Shown: one piece after another, positions 49,947 through 61,299 of the stretch | How the letters are laid out: every line of letters starts with the position of its first letter | How positions within the stretch are numbered: position 1 is the first letter of the stretch | Source: Skeletonema tropicum | Lineage: Eukaryota > Bacillariophyta > Thalassiosirophyceae > Thalassiosirales > Thalassiosiraceae | Reading direction: 5' to 3' | Assembly: GCA_037178625.1 (NCBI GenBank) | Contig: CM074149.1 | Location: 186,001-250,000 of the forward strand | Length of the DNA stretch: 64,000 nt | Notes under the pieces: generated by a model | The model's input: the letters and a program-made list of their open reading frames with translations, nothing else | Told to the model about the DNA's origin: nothing | Database searches by the model: none | Position numbers and translations under genes: made by a program

Positions 49947-50676
49947 ATGTACAATAGAATTCCTGCTCGGGAGCCAGATTGCTTAGCTCGCTTACGTGTC
50001 ATACCTGTCTCACTAACTGAACTTAATTCGTAGAAGTAAGTGTCGCTGTGACAAATTTAAGCCTTCATTCGTTGTTACCTTTTCAAGAATCATTGATTCT
50101 TCAGGGCTGGTTCAAGCAACCTCACTATCCCACTCATCTGCTTTCGCGTGATAGCCATTTTCTGGCCTCGCCACATATTCATCGGCTCTACCAATCTTTT
50201 ACTACTTGGGCAGATTACTCGGCAGCGGCAAAGCTATTCAACTTGAACTGGTTCATACATTAGTCAACCACTTCTGCGGGCAACCTCGTGTGACGATGAT
50301 AAGGTACCTCCGATCCATATACGATTAATTTAATAACTCTATTTTGCTCAGCAACGTTGTATTGCTTTCCAGATATCTTACATTCCAACGAGATGACCAA
50401 GCTTCGTCTCTCTATAACTTGAACTTGTCTTGTTCAAATTTAGTCGAGCGAAGCAGGGTTTACACGTTATTTCGCTTGAAATTCCTGACCGTCCGCGTTA
50501 TCGTGTCAATTCATATTGATTGAGATACACTCTACTCTAAGTAGAGAGTGGAGTTCACAGCAATCAAAAACCTTAAATTGATTCTTAATCTACCCAAGAG
50601 TACAATACAATACTTACGCAAATGAAATACAAAGGCTAGTCTTCATAGCTTAGCAAGGACGTCCACATCAAGCTTA
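49947..50676. other. intergenic, no gene seen
   Basis: AT-rich sequence between the MITE and the 3' end of the next gene. A short palindrome (CTCTACTCTAAGTAGAGAG, about 50530) may act in 3' end formation. Nothing else is supported. Confidence 0.4.
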
Positions 50677-51519
50677 TCAGGTTTTAAGATGGTGTTCAAG
50701 CGTGAATGCAGCCACAGAAGCACGCTCTCGTGCCCAACGTGACAGTCTGTCGGATGTTTTGGCCAGACGCACAAGACTGACATCCTCGGCGTTACTATCT
50801 TTATCTGATCCGTTGCCTTGAATTAACTTGTAGTCATTTAACCTGAGATCCTTCACAAGCTGCTGAACAACTTGTTCATTCAAGACAGTCTGTATCAAAG
50901 TTTCTCTCCGATCGAAGTAACTATCACAAAGAATGATCTTCTCGAGCCCAAGTATGTGACCAAGCTCACATTCGAATATTCCTTGAGATTCACTATCTTG
51001 AATCATTTGGCTGCATAGGACAGCCTCATCCTCAAAATCCATGAAGTCATCTTGGGAATACCAGAGCTCGTCTTCAATGCCTTGAGTTTGATCATCAATG
51101 AGATGGATTGTAGGACATGCAGGAGCAAAGCTGACAGCTCGCTTCTTGGTCATCTCGTAGGGGCAGGGAGCCGCGTCACCATCAAAGGAGCCTTGAGCTT
51201 GAGGGAGACCCCTCCTCTTCTTCGGCCCGAGAATGCCACCTATCTTGCCGTCGGGGCATCCCTGAGAAGAACCCTCTTTGACGGCTTCGTGGCATAGGTA
51301 ATGAGCTTGATTGTAATCGCTGCCGACATGGATTACTTGGCAAGAAGGTGCAAAGCTGACTGCTCGCTTATTGTTGCTTGTATTGGCAAAGGTAACACTC
51401 ACATTCTCTTTGCCTGCATCACTGCACCGGCAAGCTTGGTTTTCATCCTCGACTAGGTTGGAAACACATTTGAGTTGTTCATCGAAAGCTGCCGCTGCGA
51501 AGTTGTTCATCTGATTCAT
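50677..51519 (-). CDS. unknown protein with two VSFAP motifs (280 residues)
   Basis: The motif (K/N)KRAVSFAP(S/A)C followed by IH(V/L) occurs twice, near residues 51 and 125. The second continues into ELWYSQDDFMDFEDEAVLCSQMI. The combination VSFxP...V...WYSxxDF is a pattern I recall from many diatom hypothetical proteins; its function is not known to me. The C-terminal 80 residues are helical (NEQVVQQLVKDLRL, RLSRWARERASVAAF). Hydrophilic, no signal peptide. The first copy appears to have lost the WYSxxDF half, suggesting an internal duplication. The start is the first ATG of the frame (MNQMNNF); a second Met lies three codons in. Confidence 0.65.
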   Translation of the reverse strand: MNQMNNFAAAAFDEQLKCVSNLVEDENQACRCSDAGKENVSVTFANTSNNKRAVSFAPSCQVIHVGSDYNQAHYLCHEAVKEGSSQGCPDGKIGGILGPKKRRGLPQAQGSFDGDAAPCPYEMTKKRAVSFAPACPTIHLIDDQTQGIEDELWYSQDDFMDFEDEAVLCSQMIQDSESQGIFECELGHILGLEKIILCDSYFDRRETLIQTVLNEQVVQQLVKDLRLNDYKLIQGNGSDKDSNAEDVSLVRLAKTSDRLSRWARERASVAAFTLEHHLKT

Positions 51520-51827
51520 TGCGGTGGTCGACAGCCAGAGGAGTCAAACTCTTCGGTTGGCATTCGTCGTTGTCCTCTCTAGAGACAAATGAGTTGTATC
51601 TTTTGCGACTGCTGCTTGTTGCACAGCTGGTGGGTGTCAAATTTGAGTGGTCGGGAAGTTTTGATAGACTCTTGCAGGGACATTGGGCCTAAGTTGCGGT
51701 GAAATCTCTGTACATTAAGACTAAAGAGTTGCTTATGGAGTTGTGAAGCATCTATGGAAGTTTTGTGGAAGTAGAACGGCAGCATGTTAGAATTTCAAAT
51801 TTGGTTGGACGTGGAGCATCGAGTTGG
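51520..51827. other. upstream region of the VSFAP gene
   Basis: No gene seen; presumably contains the promoter of the minus-strand gene ending at 51519. It runs up to the left end of the MITE. Confidence 0.4.
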
Positions 51828-52397
51828 CTACCGCGCAAAAAAATTGCTCCCTGCAAAAAATTGTTCCAGCGCGCTCTCACGCACAAAAGTAGCTTACAAC
51901 CATGTCAGCACACCCCCTCCACCATGGCCAATAATACACATTCGACAAAAAAGGCGATTGGGAATGCCAAACTAAACACTATCCGAATATAATTATTCCT
52001 TGGATGACCTATTTATATCTATTCCTCATTGAGTTATCTTCAATTGTTCCTGGGTGATTTTCAACATTTTTACTAGTTAAAATCACTAGGTAAAATCGCC
52101 TAAACAACCCATCTGACCCATGCTAATTTACCACTTCAGGACGAATACAGCAGTTACAATGTTGACCAGTGGCTCTATCGACAGCCAATAATGTGTGCTA
52201 TCACATAACACCTGGTTATTCTAGTGCACAAGTATACCAAGAAACTTACCAGGCTACGGAGTGGATATGTCGACATGGTTGCTAGGAATTTTGTGCGAGT
52301 TCGAGTTGGAACTCGTGACTAAAGTGCTTGCTAATCACTTTTTTTACTAGCGAACTCGGGACCTAAATGCTCCTGGAGCAATTTTTTTGCGCGGTAG
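51828..52397. mobile_element. MITE-like element, 570 bp, 23-bp perfect TIRs
   Basis: CTACCGCGCAAAAAAATTGC(TCC) at 51828-51850 is perfectly complemented at 52375-52397. TTGG flanks both sides (ends at 51827, begins at 52398), a possible 4-bp target duplication. The interior is AT-rich with no credible frame. A segment near 52155 (GTTGACCAGTGG) resembles one in the element at 61300, so they may be related. Confidence 0.75.
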
Positions 52398-53007
52398 TTG
52401 GAACGGACCTAAAAGGATGACGATATTTGGGTTGGGAGACTGGGAGATATAAGATGGACATTTTAAGCCTCTTTCTCTAGGTGCGGACTACTGATGCTGC
52501 TCAAACAGTTGTGATGTGCACCTGTGGAAATCTTCCGGGATTCAGAATGGAAATTATAAATTACCCCCTCGTAGCTTACACCAATCCGACATTCTATCTA
52601 CTCAAGGGTCATATTTCACAATGTATCTACAAATCTGTCTCAAGTGATTTGACATACGAATATGCCCCCTGCCCCCTTAGCTTAGTCTTTTCAAAGGGGG
52701 TACAGTTCTTCCCCGATACTGTGAATCGATTTCACATAAACTCTAGTTGAAGTTGATCAAGTATCTTTTCACGTTCAGCTTGCAGAATCTTAGGATTAGT
52801 CGTGAAAATAATTTGGAGAGTGGAGAGGCCTCTGAACTTCAACTTGTTTGCCCATGAAAAAACTGTACTTAGGGTCTGTTGAAGAGGCCTTTGTCTTCAA
52901 AATTGCATAGCTTGGCTCGCTCATTCACAGTCACCTCTCTGCTCTCTTTGTTCATAATTTCACATTCTGTCAAAACGAACTAACAAACAAACAAACCAAC
53001 TAACACA
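52398..53007. other. intergenic and upstream region of ankyrin gene 53008
   Basis: No supported gene. The last 30 bases before the ATG are A/C-rich with repeated AACAAAC, a probable 5' leader. Confidence 0.4.
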
Positions 53008-53703
53008 ATGACCATCTCAGTAAATAAGCTTATGAACTACGTGGCAGTTGTTCTTGACTTGATCCACAGTCAAGAATGGGCCGCACTCGAGAAGGTAGCC
53101 TCTGAGCACAAGCTCTTCAGGGCGGTATCAGAACACATCCAAAAGTGCGATGAGTTCAACGGGATGACTCTTCTTCATGCCGCCGTCAAGTACAATCCTC
53201 CTCTACACGTCCTTGAAGCCATGATTCATGCTCACGGCGATGCACTCAAGGGACAAGATTGCGTAGGCCGGACACCACTTCATGTTGCTTGTGGAACTGG
53301 CGCCGATGATCTGATCATCCGCCGCCTCGTCAAGGCCTACCCCCAAGCATGCGACCTACAAGATGAAGATGGAAGGCTACCACTCCACCTCGCATGTGAC
53401 AGCGAATGTGTCTTGTTTGAAGGAGATGATCAGACTCCAAGGGCACAACCCACCGTCGACGTCGTCAGGGCTCTCCTCTCTGCATCTTTGCGATCTGTCT
53501 TGGTGGAAGATGAAGATGAAATGTCCCCCCTCGAATACGCTATTGTTTCAGACGCAAATATGAATGTGGTAAAACTCTTACAGAAGGCATCGATGTCACT
53601 TCGAAGGAATGATGCGAAGACTAGTAAGGCTCCTGCCGAATTTGCTTCAAAGGAAATTAAACCTATTGTCCCACTTCCTCGAAGCGTTCTGAGCTACTGC
53701 TAG
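53008..53703 (+). CDS. divergent ankyrin-repeat protein (231 residues)
   Basis: Clearly a paralogue of the MTSSI ankyrin family: same length and layout, with GMTLLHAAVKYNPP, GRTPLHVACGTGA, GRLPLHLACDSEC and MSPLEYAIVSDANMNVVKLLQ. It differs at most other positions, including the N-terminal helix (MTISVNKLMNYVAVVLDLI). The C-terminus is longer and basic/Ser-rich, ending VLSYC. It is probably the older single-copy relative from which, or alongside which, the repeated copies evolved. Its flanks are not shared with the duplicated copies. A soluble interaction protein is likely; partner unknown. Confidence 0.85.
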   Translation: MTISVNKLMNYVAVVLDLIHSQEWAALEKVASEHKLFRAVSEHIQKCDEFNGMTLLHAAVKYNPPLHVLEAMIHAHGDALKGQDCVGRTPLHVACGTGADDLIIRRLVKAYPQACDLQDEDGRLPLHLACDSECVLFEGDDQTPRAQPTVDVVRALLSASLRSVLVEDEDEMSPLEYAIVSDANMNVVKLLQKASMSLRRNDAKTSKAPAEFASKEIKPIVPLPRSVLSYC

Positions 53704-54660
53704 TATGTTTCGAAAGAATTTAGCTTCAAACTGTAACATACGATTGTTTAATAATTCTATTTCGCTTAGCAACGCTGTACTGTACATATTGCTTACTCCT
53801 TTCTGTGTATTGAGTAACAACCCTAGCCCCTCTTGGTTTTAAGTTCTCCTTTCTCTGTCACTGGTGTCTCTAGAGGGAGAGAGAGAGTACAATAGTAACT
53901 AAAATAATTATCATCCAAAGGTTATCTATCCAAGTACTTACGATACCCTAAAATTTTATGATCTGCGTGACTTAGCTGGTAGGCCTCTGATGCCTCTGCA
54001 TCAGTACCCCCTCAACGTCGTATTCTGCCCTCCCTCACAGTGTTGTACAATAATGACTGACGCAAGCACCACAACACGGCCAGATTGCCATCTGAACTGC
54101 ACCACACGGAGACAAGACACCACTATATCTGTTAACTCCACTATGTGCTGTAGCAATCATCATGTCTGTTTCACCATTTAAGTGTTGATATTCATATCAT
54201 CCTCCAGTCATCCTCCCCACCAACGGTGCCATTTTTTGTGTTGTAATCATGGTGCCCGCCATATGCCGACGGTTCCGGACGGATTGAACGACAGCCGCCT
54301 CGTCTAATGTCGCCATACATCATATAGAGTGTCAGGTTGTCGAGTAATAGACTATGCTCATGGCCAAAAGATCATAGTTGCGTAGGGGGCCTATGCAGAA
54401 ATCGCTTTTTATGTAAATAACGGTCACTTTTGTAGGAGGAAACCAAGAAATAACGTCAGAGACCTTGGAGACAAAATCCCTTCGCGTCATGAGGCCATAT
54501 GGGTCCCCTGAGTTGTCCGCCGCCGGTTTAGGGTGGTGCCGACCCCCGTTCCGCTCCATACCATAGCCGCTACCGTCGCCATGGTTATTGTGTTTTCAAG
54601 TGAGCCGTTTTGAAAAGTGCTAGCAAAATGAGGGGGCCAAGATGAGTTTCGTTTGATGGG
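53704..54660. other. intergenic, no gene seen
   Basis: 3' flank of the ankyrin gene, a GA microsatellite (about 53876-53888) and unannotatable sequence. Small frames here have no recognisable content. Confidence 0.4.
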
Positions 54661-54662
54661 GT

Positions 54663-54735
54663 TCCCCGCTCTCCTCTGATTCTGCAGATCAGATTTACTT
54701 ATGTAATGAAGCCCCTCCATAACATCAACTTCAGG
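54663..54735 (+). repeat. dispersed repeat (partner at 63404-63503)
   Basis: CCTCTGATTCTGCAGATCAG and CCTCCATAACATCAACTTCA-type text recurs at 63416 and 63479, with small differences and a deletion here. Confidence 0.75.
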
Positions 54736-54829
54736 CAAAATAAGTAGACAGTAGATATGTAATAAGCTTGTCCCAGATCCAGTCGCCTCTTGAGGGCCCA
54801 CCAGACGTACTTTAAAATTTCTGTTACAT

Positions 54830-55167
54830 ATAAGCTTGTCCCAGATCCACTTTCCAACGCCAAATTCCCACTTTCCCACCCCAGAATCCCACGTCGAATT
54901 TTGATTCTGAAAATCAAAATCCTACGTCCACCCCAGAATCCCACGTCGACGTAGGATTCTACTTCTTTTCCACTTTCCCACTCAGAATCCCACGCATTTT
55001 TTTATTTTGTAGCGGGGTGTATCGCGCAGGCCCTCGAAAAGTGGGAATAGGGTTGGAAATGTGGTGCTGCCTGGGACACAGAAGCAAATTTTGACGGCTA
55101 GGATTCCTACTTTCCCACGTAAAATTCCGAGGTGGGAATCCTGCGTGGGAAAGTAGGAATCCTAGCC
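54830..55167. repeat. degenerate repeat cluster and hairpin around an AATCCCACGT core
   Basis: CAGAATCCCACG-like units recur at least four times on the plus strand. 55096-55119 and 55144-55167 are perfect 24-base inverted arms (beginning GGCTAGGATTCCTACTTTCC) around a 24-base loop, and smaller palindromes (ATTTTGATT/AATCAAAAT) occur at about 54896-54922. The minus-strand open frame across it is a by-product of the repeats. Confidence 0.7.
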
Positions 55168-55587
55168 ACTTCTGGGACACGCTTTTAGGCTGTGATTTTG
55201 TTTGCTCGAACTCGAACTGCGAACTGGTGTCGGCATCAAATTTCGAGATAACGGCATTTGTAGTTGAGAGTCCATGTGAAAAGGTACTTCCATGTGGAAC
55301 TTGTGAGTTCGGAGTTGCGAGTTCGAAGAAAAAATCACAGGTAGACTTGGCCCGCACGAAATCGGATCTCGTCACACCTGTCTTTCTCCTTCTCTTTCTT
55401 CCGGCTTCTCGCATCGCTCTGGTCGTTAGGGACAGACAGAAGGGATGTTGAGAGAGAGAGAACAGCCATGGACATTGTTCATCAAGCACCAATATCGTGT
55501 AGAACAATCCTATCTGTTCATCTTTTTTATTGCTACCATGTCGGTCCGTACCAGCAGTAGTCATTTAAAAGTCAGCATAGTAAATCT

Positions 55588-55770
55588 GGCCTCTATCAGC
55601 CAAACCCTATCGGTCTATACGACCCCAATATCTTGGCAGTCTGCCAATGGCCTCTATCAGCCAAACCCTATCGGTCTATACGACCCCAATATCTTGGCAG
55701 TCTGCCAATGGCCTCTATCAGCCAAACCCTATCGGTCTATACGGCCACAATATCTCGGCAGTCTGCCACT
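55588..55770 (+). repeat. 61-bp tandem repeat, three units
   Basis: Units start GGCCTCTATCAGCCAAACCC at 55588, 55649 and 55710; the third decays towards its end. Because 61 is not a multiple of three, the same unit is read in three frames and creates a spuriously long open frame. Related TCGGCC...CCCCA(A/G)TATCTCGGCA text recurs at 56597-56665. Confidence 0.85.
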
Positions 55771-58700
55771 GGTATCATCGGTCCATGCGGCCCCAAAAAA
55801 TCGGCACGATACCTGCCATATCTCGATCAGCCTGGTCAGGCTTTCTTCTCGGCATGATATCTGCCAATTCTCTATCGGTCCGTGTGGCCAGCTATTTCTG
55901 ACCTTTCGGTCCTTTTTTAATTCGTCGGGGGGACCGCAGCGACCTTAGGGGTTGGTGGCGCCCAGAATAAATATCAAGGGAGATTTTTCGGCTTCTAAAA
56001 TCACGGTCATATGATTCATCTCGAATATTTCTCACCTCTTATTTTCTCTCAACTCTTCATCGGCTAAATTTTATTTCTTCAGCCATTTCTGCTATCGGAA
56101 CGGGAGGTTCCCTCACGGCCTCCAGAGACACATTGTCAACCCCTGCCTTCAATAAAGCAGTTCTCCGCCCGTTCGGAGGGACGGATGAGGGGCGCCTCGC
56201 CACCATGACTGATTATTCATTGATTTGCTTTGTGGCATCTCCTTGATCACTATGTTATCCGACGGTTCGCTCGAATTAACTCATGGCACCCTCCCCTTTT
56301 ACGATCCGGAGGGCGACCAGTTCGTGGGAAACTTAAGCACACGGGCTAAAAAGGATCAACCAGCGGTGGCACCTGTCAATATTTGCAACCTCTTCTACGT
56401 TGGGATGATGATAGCGAGTTTCCATTGGGTTCGCCGTTCTTGGGGAATAAATTTCCTTGTTTGGCTTCTCATCTCGATGGGGGAAAGATGTACGTTATTG
56501 TTGTCGCTAATATCGGTTTTATTACTGGTTGGGGAGCAGAGTTTGTCGTCACGGGGAAGTTGTCTGATGATGTTACTGAGTTTCTGCCAACATCGGCCTA
56601 AATGGCCCCAATATCTCGGCATCTATATGTCAACATCGGCCTAAACGGCCCCAGTATCTCGGCACTATGGCCCCAGTCTCGGCACGTTCTAATGAACAGT
56701 CTGCACTCTCTCGGCCTGGTTTGGCCATCAATCTATCTCGACTACCTGCCAAGAGGGCAATATTACGGGTCGTGATATCGATGATTAAGTTGAGGTGTCT
56801 TTTTGGATTTTCGACCATAACAATTATCATGGACGGTGTTTTTCGTTGACAAGTGTTTTTTGCGAGGGCGGCCGAGTTGTGGTTATATCGAACGGAATTG
56901 GTGGTCTCATTGTTATGGTTTGTTACCCCCTCTGGAAAAAATTGGATTGGGATTTGGAGCTCGACCCCTAAAAATCATTCATCTGAAAATCAATCGTCAA
57001 AAACATCTATCATCTGAAATAAATCAGTGGCCTTATGGCAATACATATCACGGTCGCACGACCAATCGTCCATCGAGTTAATTCTCAGCAATTCATTCGC
57101 TCTGCTCAATTTAGTTGACTGGCCTGACGTGGGCTAGTCTTCTATCGTTCTCCCTCTGTGGGACTTTTCTCCGCCCCCTCGGGGGATTTTACTCTATCCA
57201 TCCTCTTCGGTCTTTTATCTGGTTCTCGATTCATTGCTCGGCAATTAATTCGACATGATTTTAGTGTCTCTATGGGCAATTCTTCTATCTATCCCTCTTC
57301 GGACTTCACTCAATGCGGGGCAAGTCATCTATCTGCACCTCTGGAAACATGACCTTATCATCAGGGCATCATTCCTTTGGCTCTCTTCAGCACTTATCCG
57401 CACGCTGGAACGGATCAGAGGCCTGGCACTTTTACTTTATCCCATGACTCCCTGGGAGTTATATCTCGCTCTTTGACGGGCCTATCTATTTCTCGGTTGT
57501 TCAGCGCTCAGCGTCTCCTCTAGATCTTCAATCCACTCTCATCGAATTCAGACTCTTTATCCTCCCCTCCCGGGGTGGTCTCTCTTTCTCTTGCGATTAT
57601 CCATACCACAATCGGCCCATGGTGAGGTGCCATTTGCCGCAAACTTCGCAGTAAAATCTTCCTTCCAGACGGCGACGATATTTTACTCTCCCTCATCATC
57701 TTCACTCTCATACATTTTCGGGTGTGTGAGGCGTTGAACCAGGGCGTCCCTGCTGGGATCTCTCTCTGAGTCTGTGGTCGTATGTACCTTGCTAGGGCTA
57801 GGGCACCTCGGTCTCTCTCAGGATCCCTCCCGGCAGCTCTGCTTCTCACCTTCTGGGCCTCTAACCATATCCCAGTTCAGGGATTGGCTGAACTTTCTGT
57901 CGTCTTGTACGACCTCTTTATATCACCTGGTCTCTTTATCAACCACAGACGATAGTCTCGATAATTCCCTCTTGGCTAATGTCAAACTAGGGTTGGGACA
58001 GTTCATTGAATTCTTCTGCGGTCAAGTGCTCGTTCAGCACTGCAATCTTGGCTGGGGTGACCCTGTACTTGTATAGCCTCTTGGCCCACCACAGCTTCCG
58101 CTTGCACCTGCATATGGGAGTGGAACCGATGATATCGGGGTAAGCGACAGCTGTACCTTGGGCGCATCATTGGCGCTTGCGGATTAAATACAACCCCCGA
58201 TTGTAGGAAGGATATCTTCATCTCGGCGCCTTTATCGGCACCATCCGACATTGCACACGCAATACTTATTCTCGCATCATTCAGCCAGCAAGCTATGTTT
58301 ACGTCTACATATGATCGGGTTCCATGATGGCTTTGTTTTTCTCGCATCATTCGGCATTTATTGTCTACTCGCAACTCGATTGCATGGGAAGGAAACTTCT
58401 CCCTCTCTTCATCTCGTTCTTCATCGGACCTATCAACTTATTCGCTGTACAATTCACATTGGGTGGAGTACAGTATCGCACTCTCTGCTTCGCTTCGCTC
58501 CTGCCTTTCTGGTGGTGGGCTCTTGCCACAATTGTCTCTATTCTTCAATCCCTATCTCGCTCGTTGTCTCGCGTTCCGGCCTTGACATTTGTATTCTCTT
58601 CGGAGACTTTCCTCTTCCCTCTGCGTACAGCTCTTTCGCGGCTCTACCGCCTCCTGGCGCATTCAACACAATCCGCTGGATCCTCTCTGCTCGACTTGAC

Positions 58701-59550
58701 CAACTCCAAGTCATTCCCCTAATCAATAGTACTGGGTCATCCGTGCTTGTGATGTTTCTCCGCTATAATTGTCCCGACACTCTCTTGTCATCACAATTCC
58801 TCACACCTCTCTCGACTGTCGACTCCAAGTGTTTCAATGTAGTCGTCATTCCCACTCTTAACGCCCTCCACATACTGTGATCGCAGGTGGATCGATTCTC
58901 AATCACACATCCCCCTGTTTGTACGAGCCACAACAGCTCCCTTCTTTTTTCGCTCACATTCTCAGTCCCAACTGCCAATCGTTGAAACCGGTTTGGCGTT
59001 GTTCGGCATGTCAAACGTACATATTTCTCTTCCACTTTGACCACTCGATCGCACACAGCGCACGTGTTATCTCTCATCATTTATATTTGTCTCTCCTCCG
59101 ACGAGTGGGGGCCTTTAGCTACACTATATTCTCTCAGCATTGGGTTCAAATTGGTTGCACTTTTCTGTTCTGGTGTCTCTCCTGCGAATTGGAAGAACTA
59201 GTTCAAGGGTTGTTTCAAGATACAACTCTTCGCGACTAGCATCGTAAATATTTGGACCCTTTTCGGTGGGATGTCTCTTTAGAGTCGTCAAACACCACGC
59301 GATTCGTACCGAGTCAGGAATTCCGGTCGGTACTCCACATGGCTGTTCGTATATAGATATAGGTGTACTGTTGGATCCGCATTGAACAGGCCATTGCAGC
59401 GTCTATTGAGTTTATGTTCATCCCGTGAGGAAAATCTGACCTTTCTCGACACAGTCTCTTGGGATAAGGTGATACGTTTGATGATTTGATGAGGCCTCTT
59501 TATCAGCCGAGGAAGCCCTCCTATTGGAATCACACAGCCAAAGAATGGAT
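55771..59550. other. pyrimidine-rich, repeat-derived region upstream of the recombinase
   Basis: Rich in TCTCGGC/CTCGCAT-type text. One short stretch (56383-56601) reads like decayed coding sequence (YVIVVANIGFITGWG...), with possible continuation in another frame upstream, but I do not recognise it. Long plus-strand frames such as 58251-58880 have a composition expected of CT-rich DNA and no domain. It may be the rest of the recombinase-bearing element. Confidence 0.4.
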
Positions 59551-59606
59551 AGTGGTTTCGGAACCCGCGCAGCTCTTCGGTCATCATCCATCTTCCCCTA
59601 GTAGTC

Positions 59607-60971
59607 TTGATCCAACCTTTCTGGCATGGAGCGACGAAATTTGGGTGTGTTTTCTATCATAATCATCCGGATCCGGATCTCATCCGCATCAATGTTTTCG
59701 AGTTTTCAGCCAGGTCAAGAGCGTCTCTCCGTCATTACAGAGACATTATCGACAGGGCAACTATTGAAAGGGAAACTCGTCGATCCACTGCGTCTAAACC
59801 GCATCGTACTCGAAAATCCAGGATCATTCACTACCTGAAGTTTTGTGAAATGGTCGATGTTAAGGATCCATGCATGGAATCGGCCCCTCTTGAGGCTCGC
59901 CATCTCCTCCTTGCATGTTATACCGTCCATCTTATCCAAGGCAATACCATCAAGTCTATTCGCATCAAGCACGCTACCCTTCGCGGATATCTCTCTGCTG
60001 CGATCGGTCTTCACAGTAATAGAAATCTACCTGACCCAACGGACCCAATCTTCGTGAAGGAGGACTTGGTCACTCCTCTTCTGCAAGCTGTCAAGTCATA
60101 CGAATCTGTCAAGAATCGGAAAGAGACGATTTACGACTCTATGCTAGCCAATATGTTGAAGTTAGTCCGTCTCCAGCAACCTCATTCGTTAGAGTCCTCT
60201 ATACTGGATTGGATTTTGCTTGGCCGCTTCACGGGGGCACGTCGCAGTGAGTGGTGTCAGGACGGTCCAGGCATCGAAATGACCGAACCCACAATTGCTC
60301 AGGACACACCTCAACCAAAGGCATTTATAGGGGAGGATTTTCGATTCTTTGATAAGTCTGGCCATCGCATTTATAATTTGACTCCGGCTCACGTTACTGT
60401 GGTGGACGGAGTCAAGATTTGTTGGCGTTTTCAAACGAACAAGGACAATGGCCAAGTTATTCCTTACAAACGAGATTATGAACGTCCTTCAGTTTGTCCG
60501 GTTCTAGCAGCATTTCGTATTGCGCTTAGAGCGTCTGCTCTCAACGTCTCTGCTTCTATCCCATTAGCAGTGTACGCAGACCCTTCCTCTCCTACGGGTT
60601 ATGCCCTTATCAGGGCTTCACAAGTGGCGAAATTCATTCGGGGTTCCGCTCAAACAACCTTCAACCTTAGTCCTACCGACAAATCTCTCCTTAACTGGAC
60701 GTGTCATTCTATTCGTGTCACGGCAGCGAATATTCTTCACAGGGCCAATATGTCCGATTCCTACATCCAAACCCGCCTTCGCTGGAAAAGCAACACATTC
60801 CTGATGTATCTCCGCAATTCATTCTACTCGGCAGATCAACATACTGCTGCAATGCAGATATCTAATATCAATCTCCCTCCTCTGCCTACTACGGACGGCA
60901 AACGCTATCGAGATCCCGAACCTCATGAGCTGGCTTATACCAAACACTCTGCTCTAACCCGAGCGGAATGA
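59607..60971 (+). CDS. tyrosine recombinase, Crypton/DIRS-like (up to 454 residues)
   Basis: The C-terminal two thirds carry a tyrosine recombinase catalytic set: Arg212 in FTGARRSEW, His367 and Arg370 in CHSIRV, and Tyr401 in FLMYLRNS following RLRW. An N-terminal SAM-like helical region (about 30-180) includes RHYRDIIDRA and LRGYLSAAIGL. Such enzymes cut and join DNA through the Tyr and mobilise Cryptons and DIRS-type elements; diatoms carry many. The frame is open from 59553 but has no ATG before the core (59607 is TTG; the first ATG is inside the domain). The 5' end is therefore either in an unrecognised exon or lost. No RT lies next to it, favouring a Crypton or a domesticated copy over DIRS. 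Confidence 0.8.
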   Translation: MIQPFWHGATKFGCVFYHNHPDPDLIRINVFEFSARSRASLRHYRDIIDRATIERETRRSTASKPHRTRKSRIIHYLKFCEMVDVKDPCMESAPLEARHLLLACYTVHLIQGNTIKSIRIKHATLRGYLSAAIGLHSNRNLPDPTDPIFVKEDLVTPLLQAVKSYESVKNRKETIYDSMLANMLKLVRLQQPHSLESSILDWILLGRFTGARRSEWCQDGPGIEMTEPTIAQDTPQPKAFIGEDFRFFDKSGHRIYNLTPAHVTVVDGVKICWRFQTNKDNGQVIPYKRDYERPSVCPVLAAFRIALRASALNVSASIPLAVYADPSSPTGYALIRASQVAKFIRGSAQTTFNLSPTDKSLLNWTCHSIRVTAANILHRANMSDSYIQTRLRWKSNTFLMYLRNSFYSADQHTAAMQISNINLPPLPTTDGKRYRDPEPHELAYTKHSALTRAE

Positions 60972-61299
60972 GGTGCGCTTCTTTTTTTACACCATGTTCC
61001 TCTGTGTGGTCATTTCACGCCTATTCCCTACGTTCATTCGTCGTCTTTGTGTTGACACGAAGTATTAGACATTCTTCACACCTCGTGTCATCACATCTCT
61101 CATGGTGGCTGACACTGTCGAATTTACTTCGGCTTTCGAGGCTGGGTCCAAACTTAGAGTAGTTTGTACCTGATTACTAGAGACATCTTTGCATACACAT
61201 AACGTAGTCTGCAATAAGCAGCTCTAGTACCTCTTTTTCTAGCGTGACAGACCACACAGGAGGACCAAGGCGCGACGCCGGTTTTCCGCAGGAAAAAAT
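60972..61299. other. 3' flank of the recombinase gene
   Basis: No gene seen in these 330 bases; the left arm of the next inverted repeat starts about 61300. Confidence 0.4.

Noticed and set aside
54959..55564. 201-codon minus-strand frame
   Set aside because: Runs across the hairpin and repeat cluster; its sequence is explained by the repeated units.
55445..55948. 167-codon plus-strand frame with repeated QPNPIGLY-like text
   Set aside because: Produced by the 61-bp tandem repeat read in successive frames.
58251..58880. 209-codon plus-strand frame
   Set aside because: Ser/Leu-rich translation typical of pyrimidine-rich DNA, no domain and overlapping alternatives in other frames.
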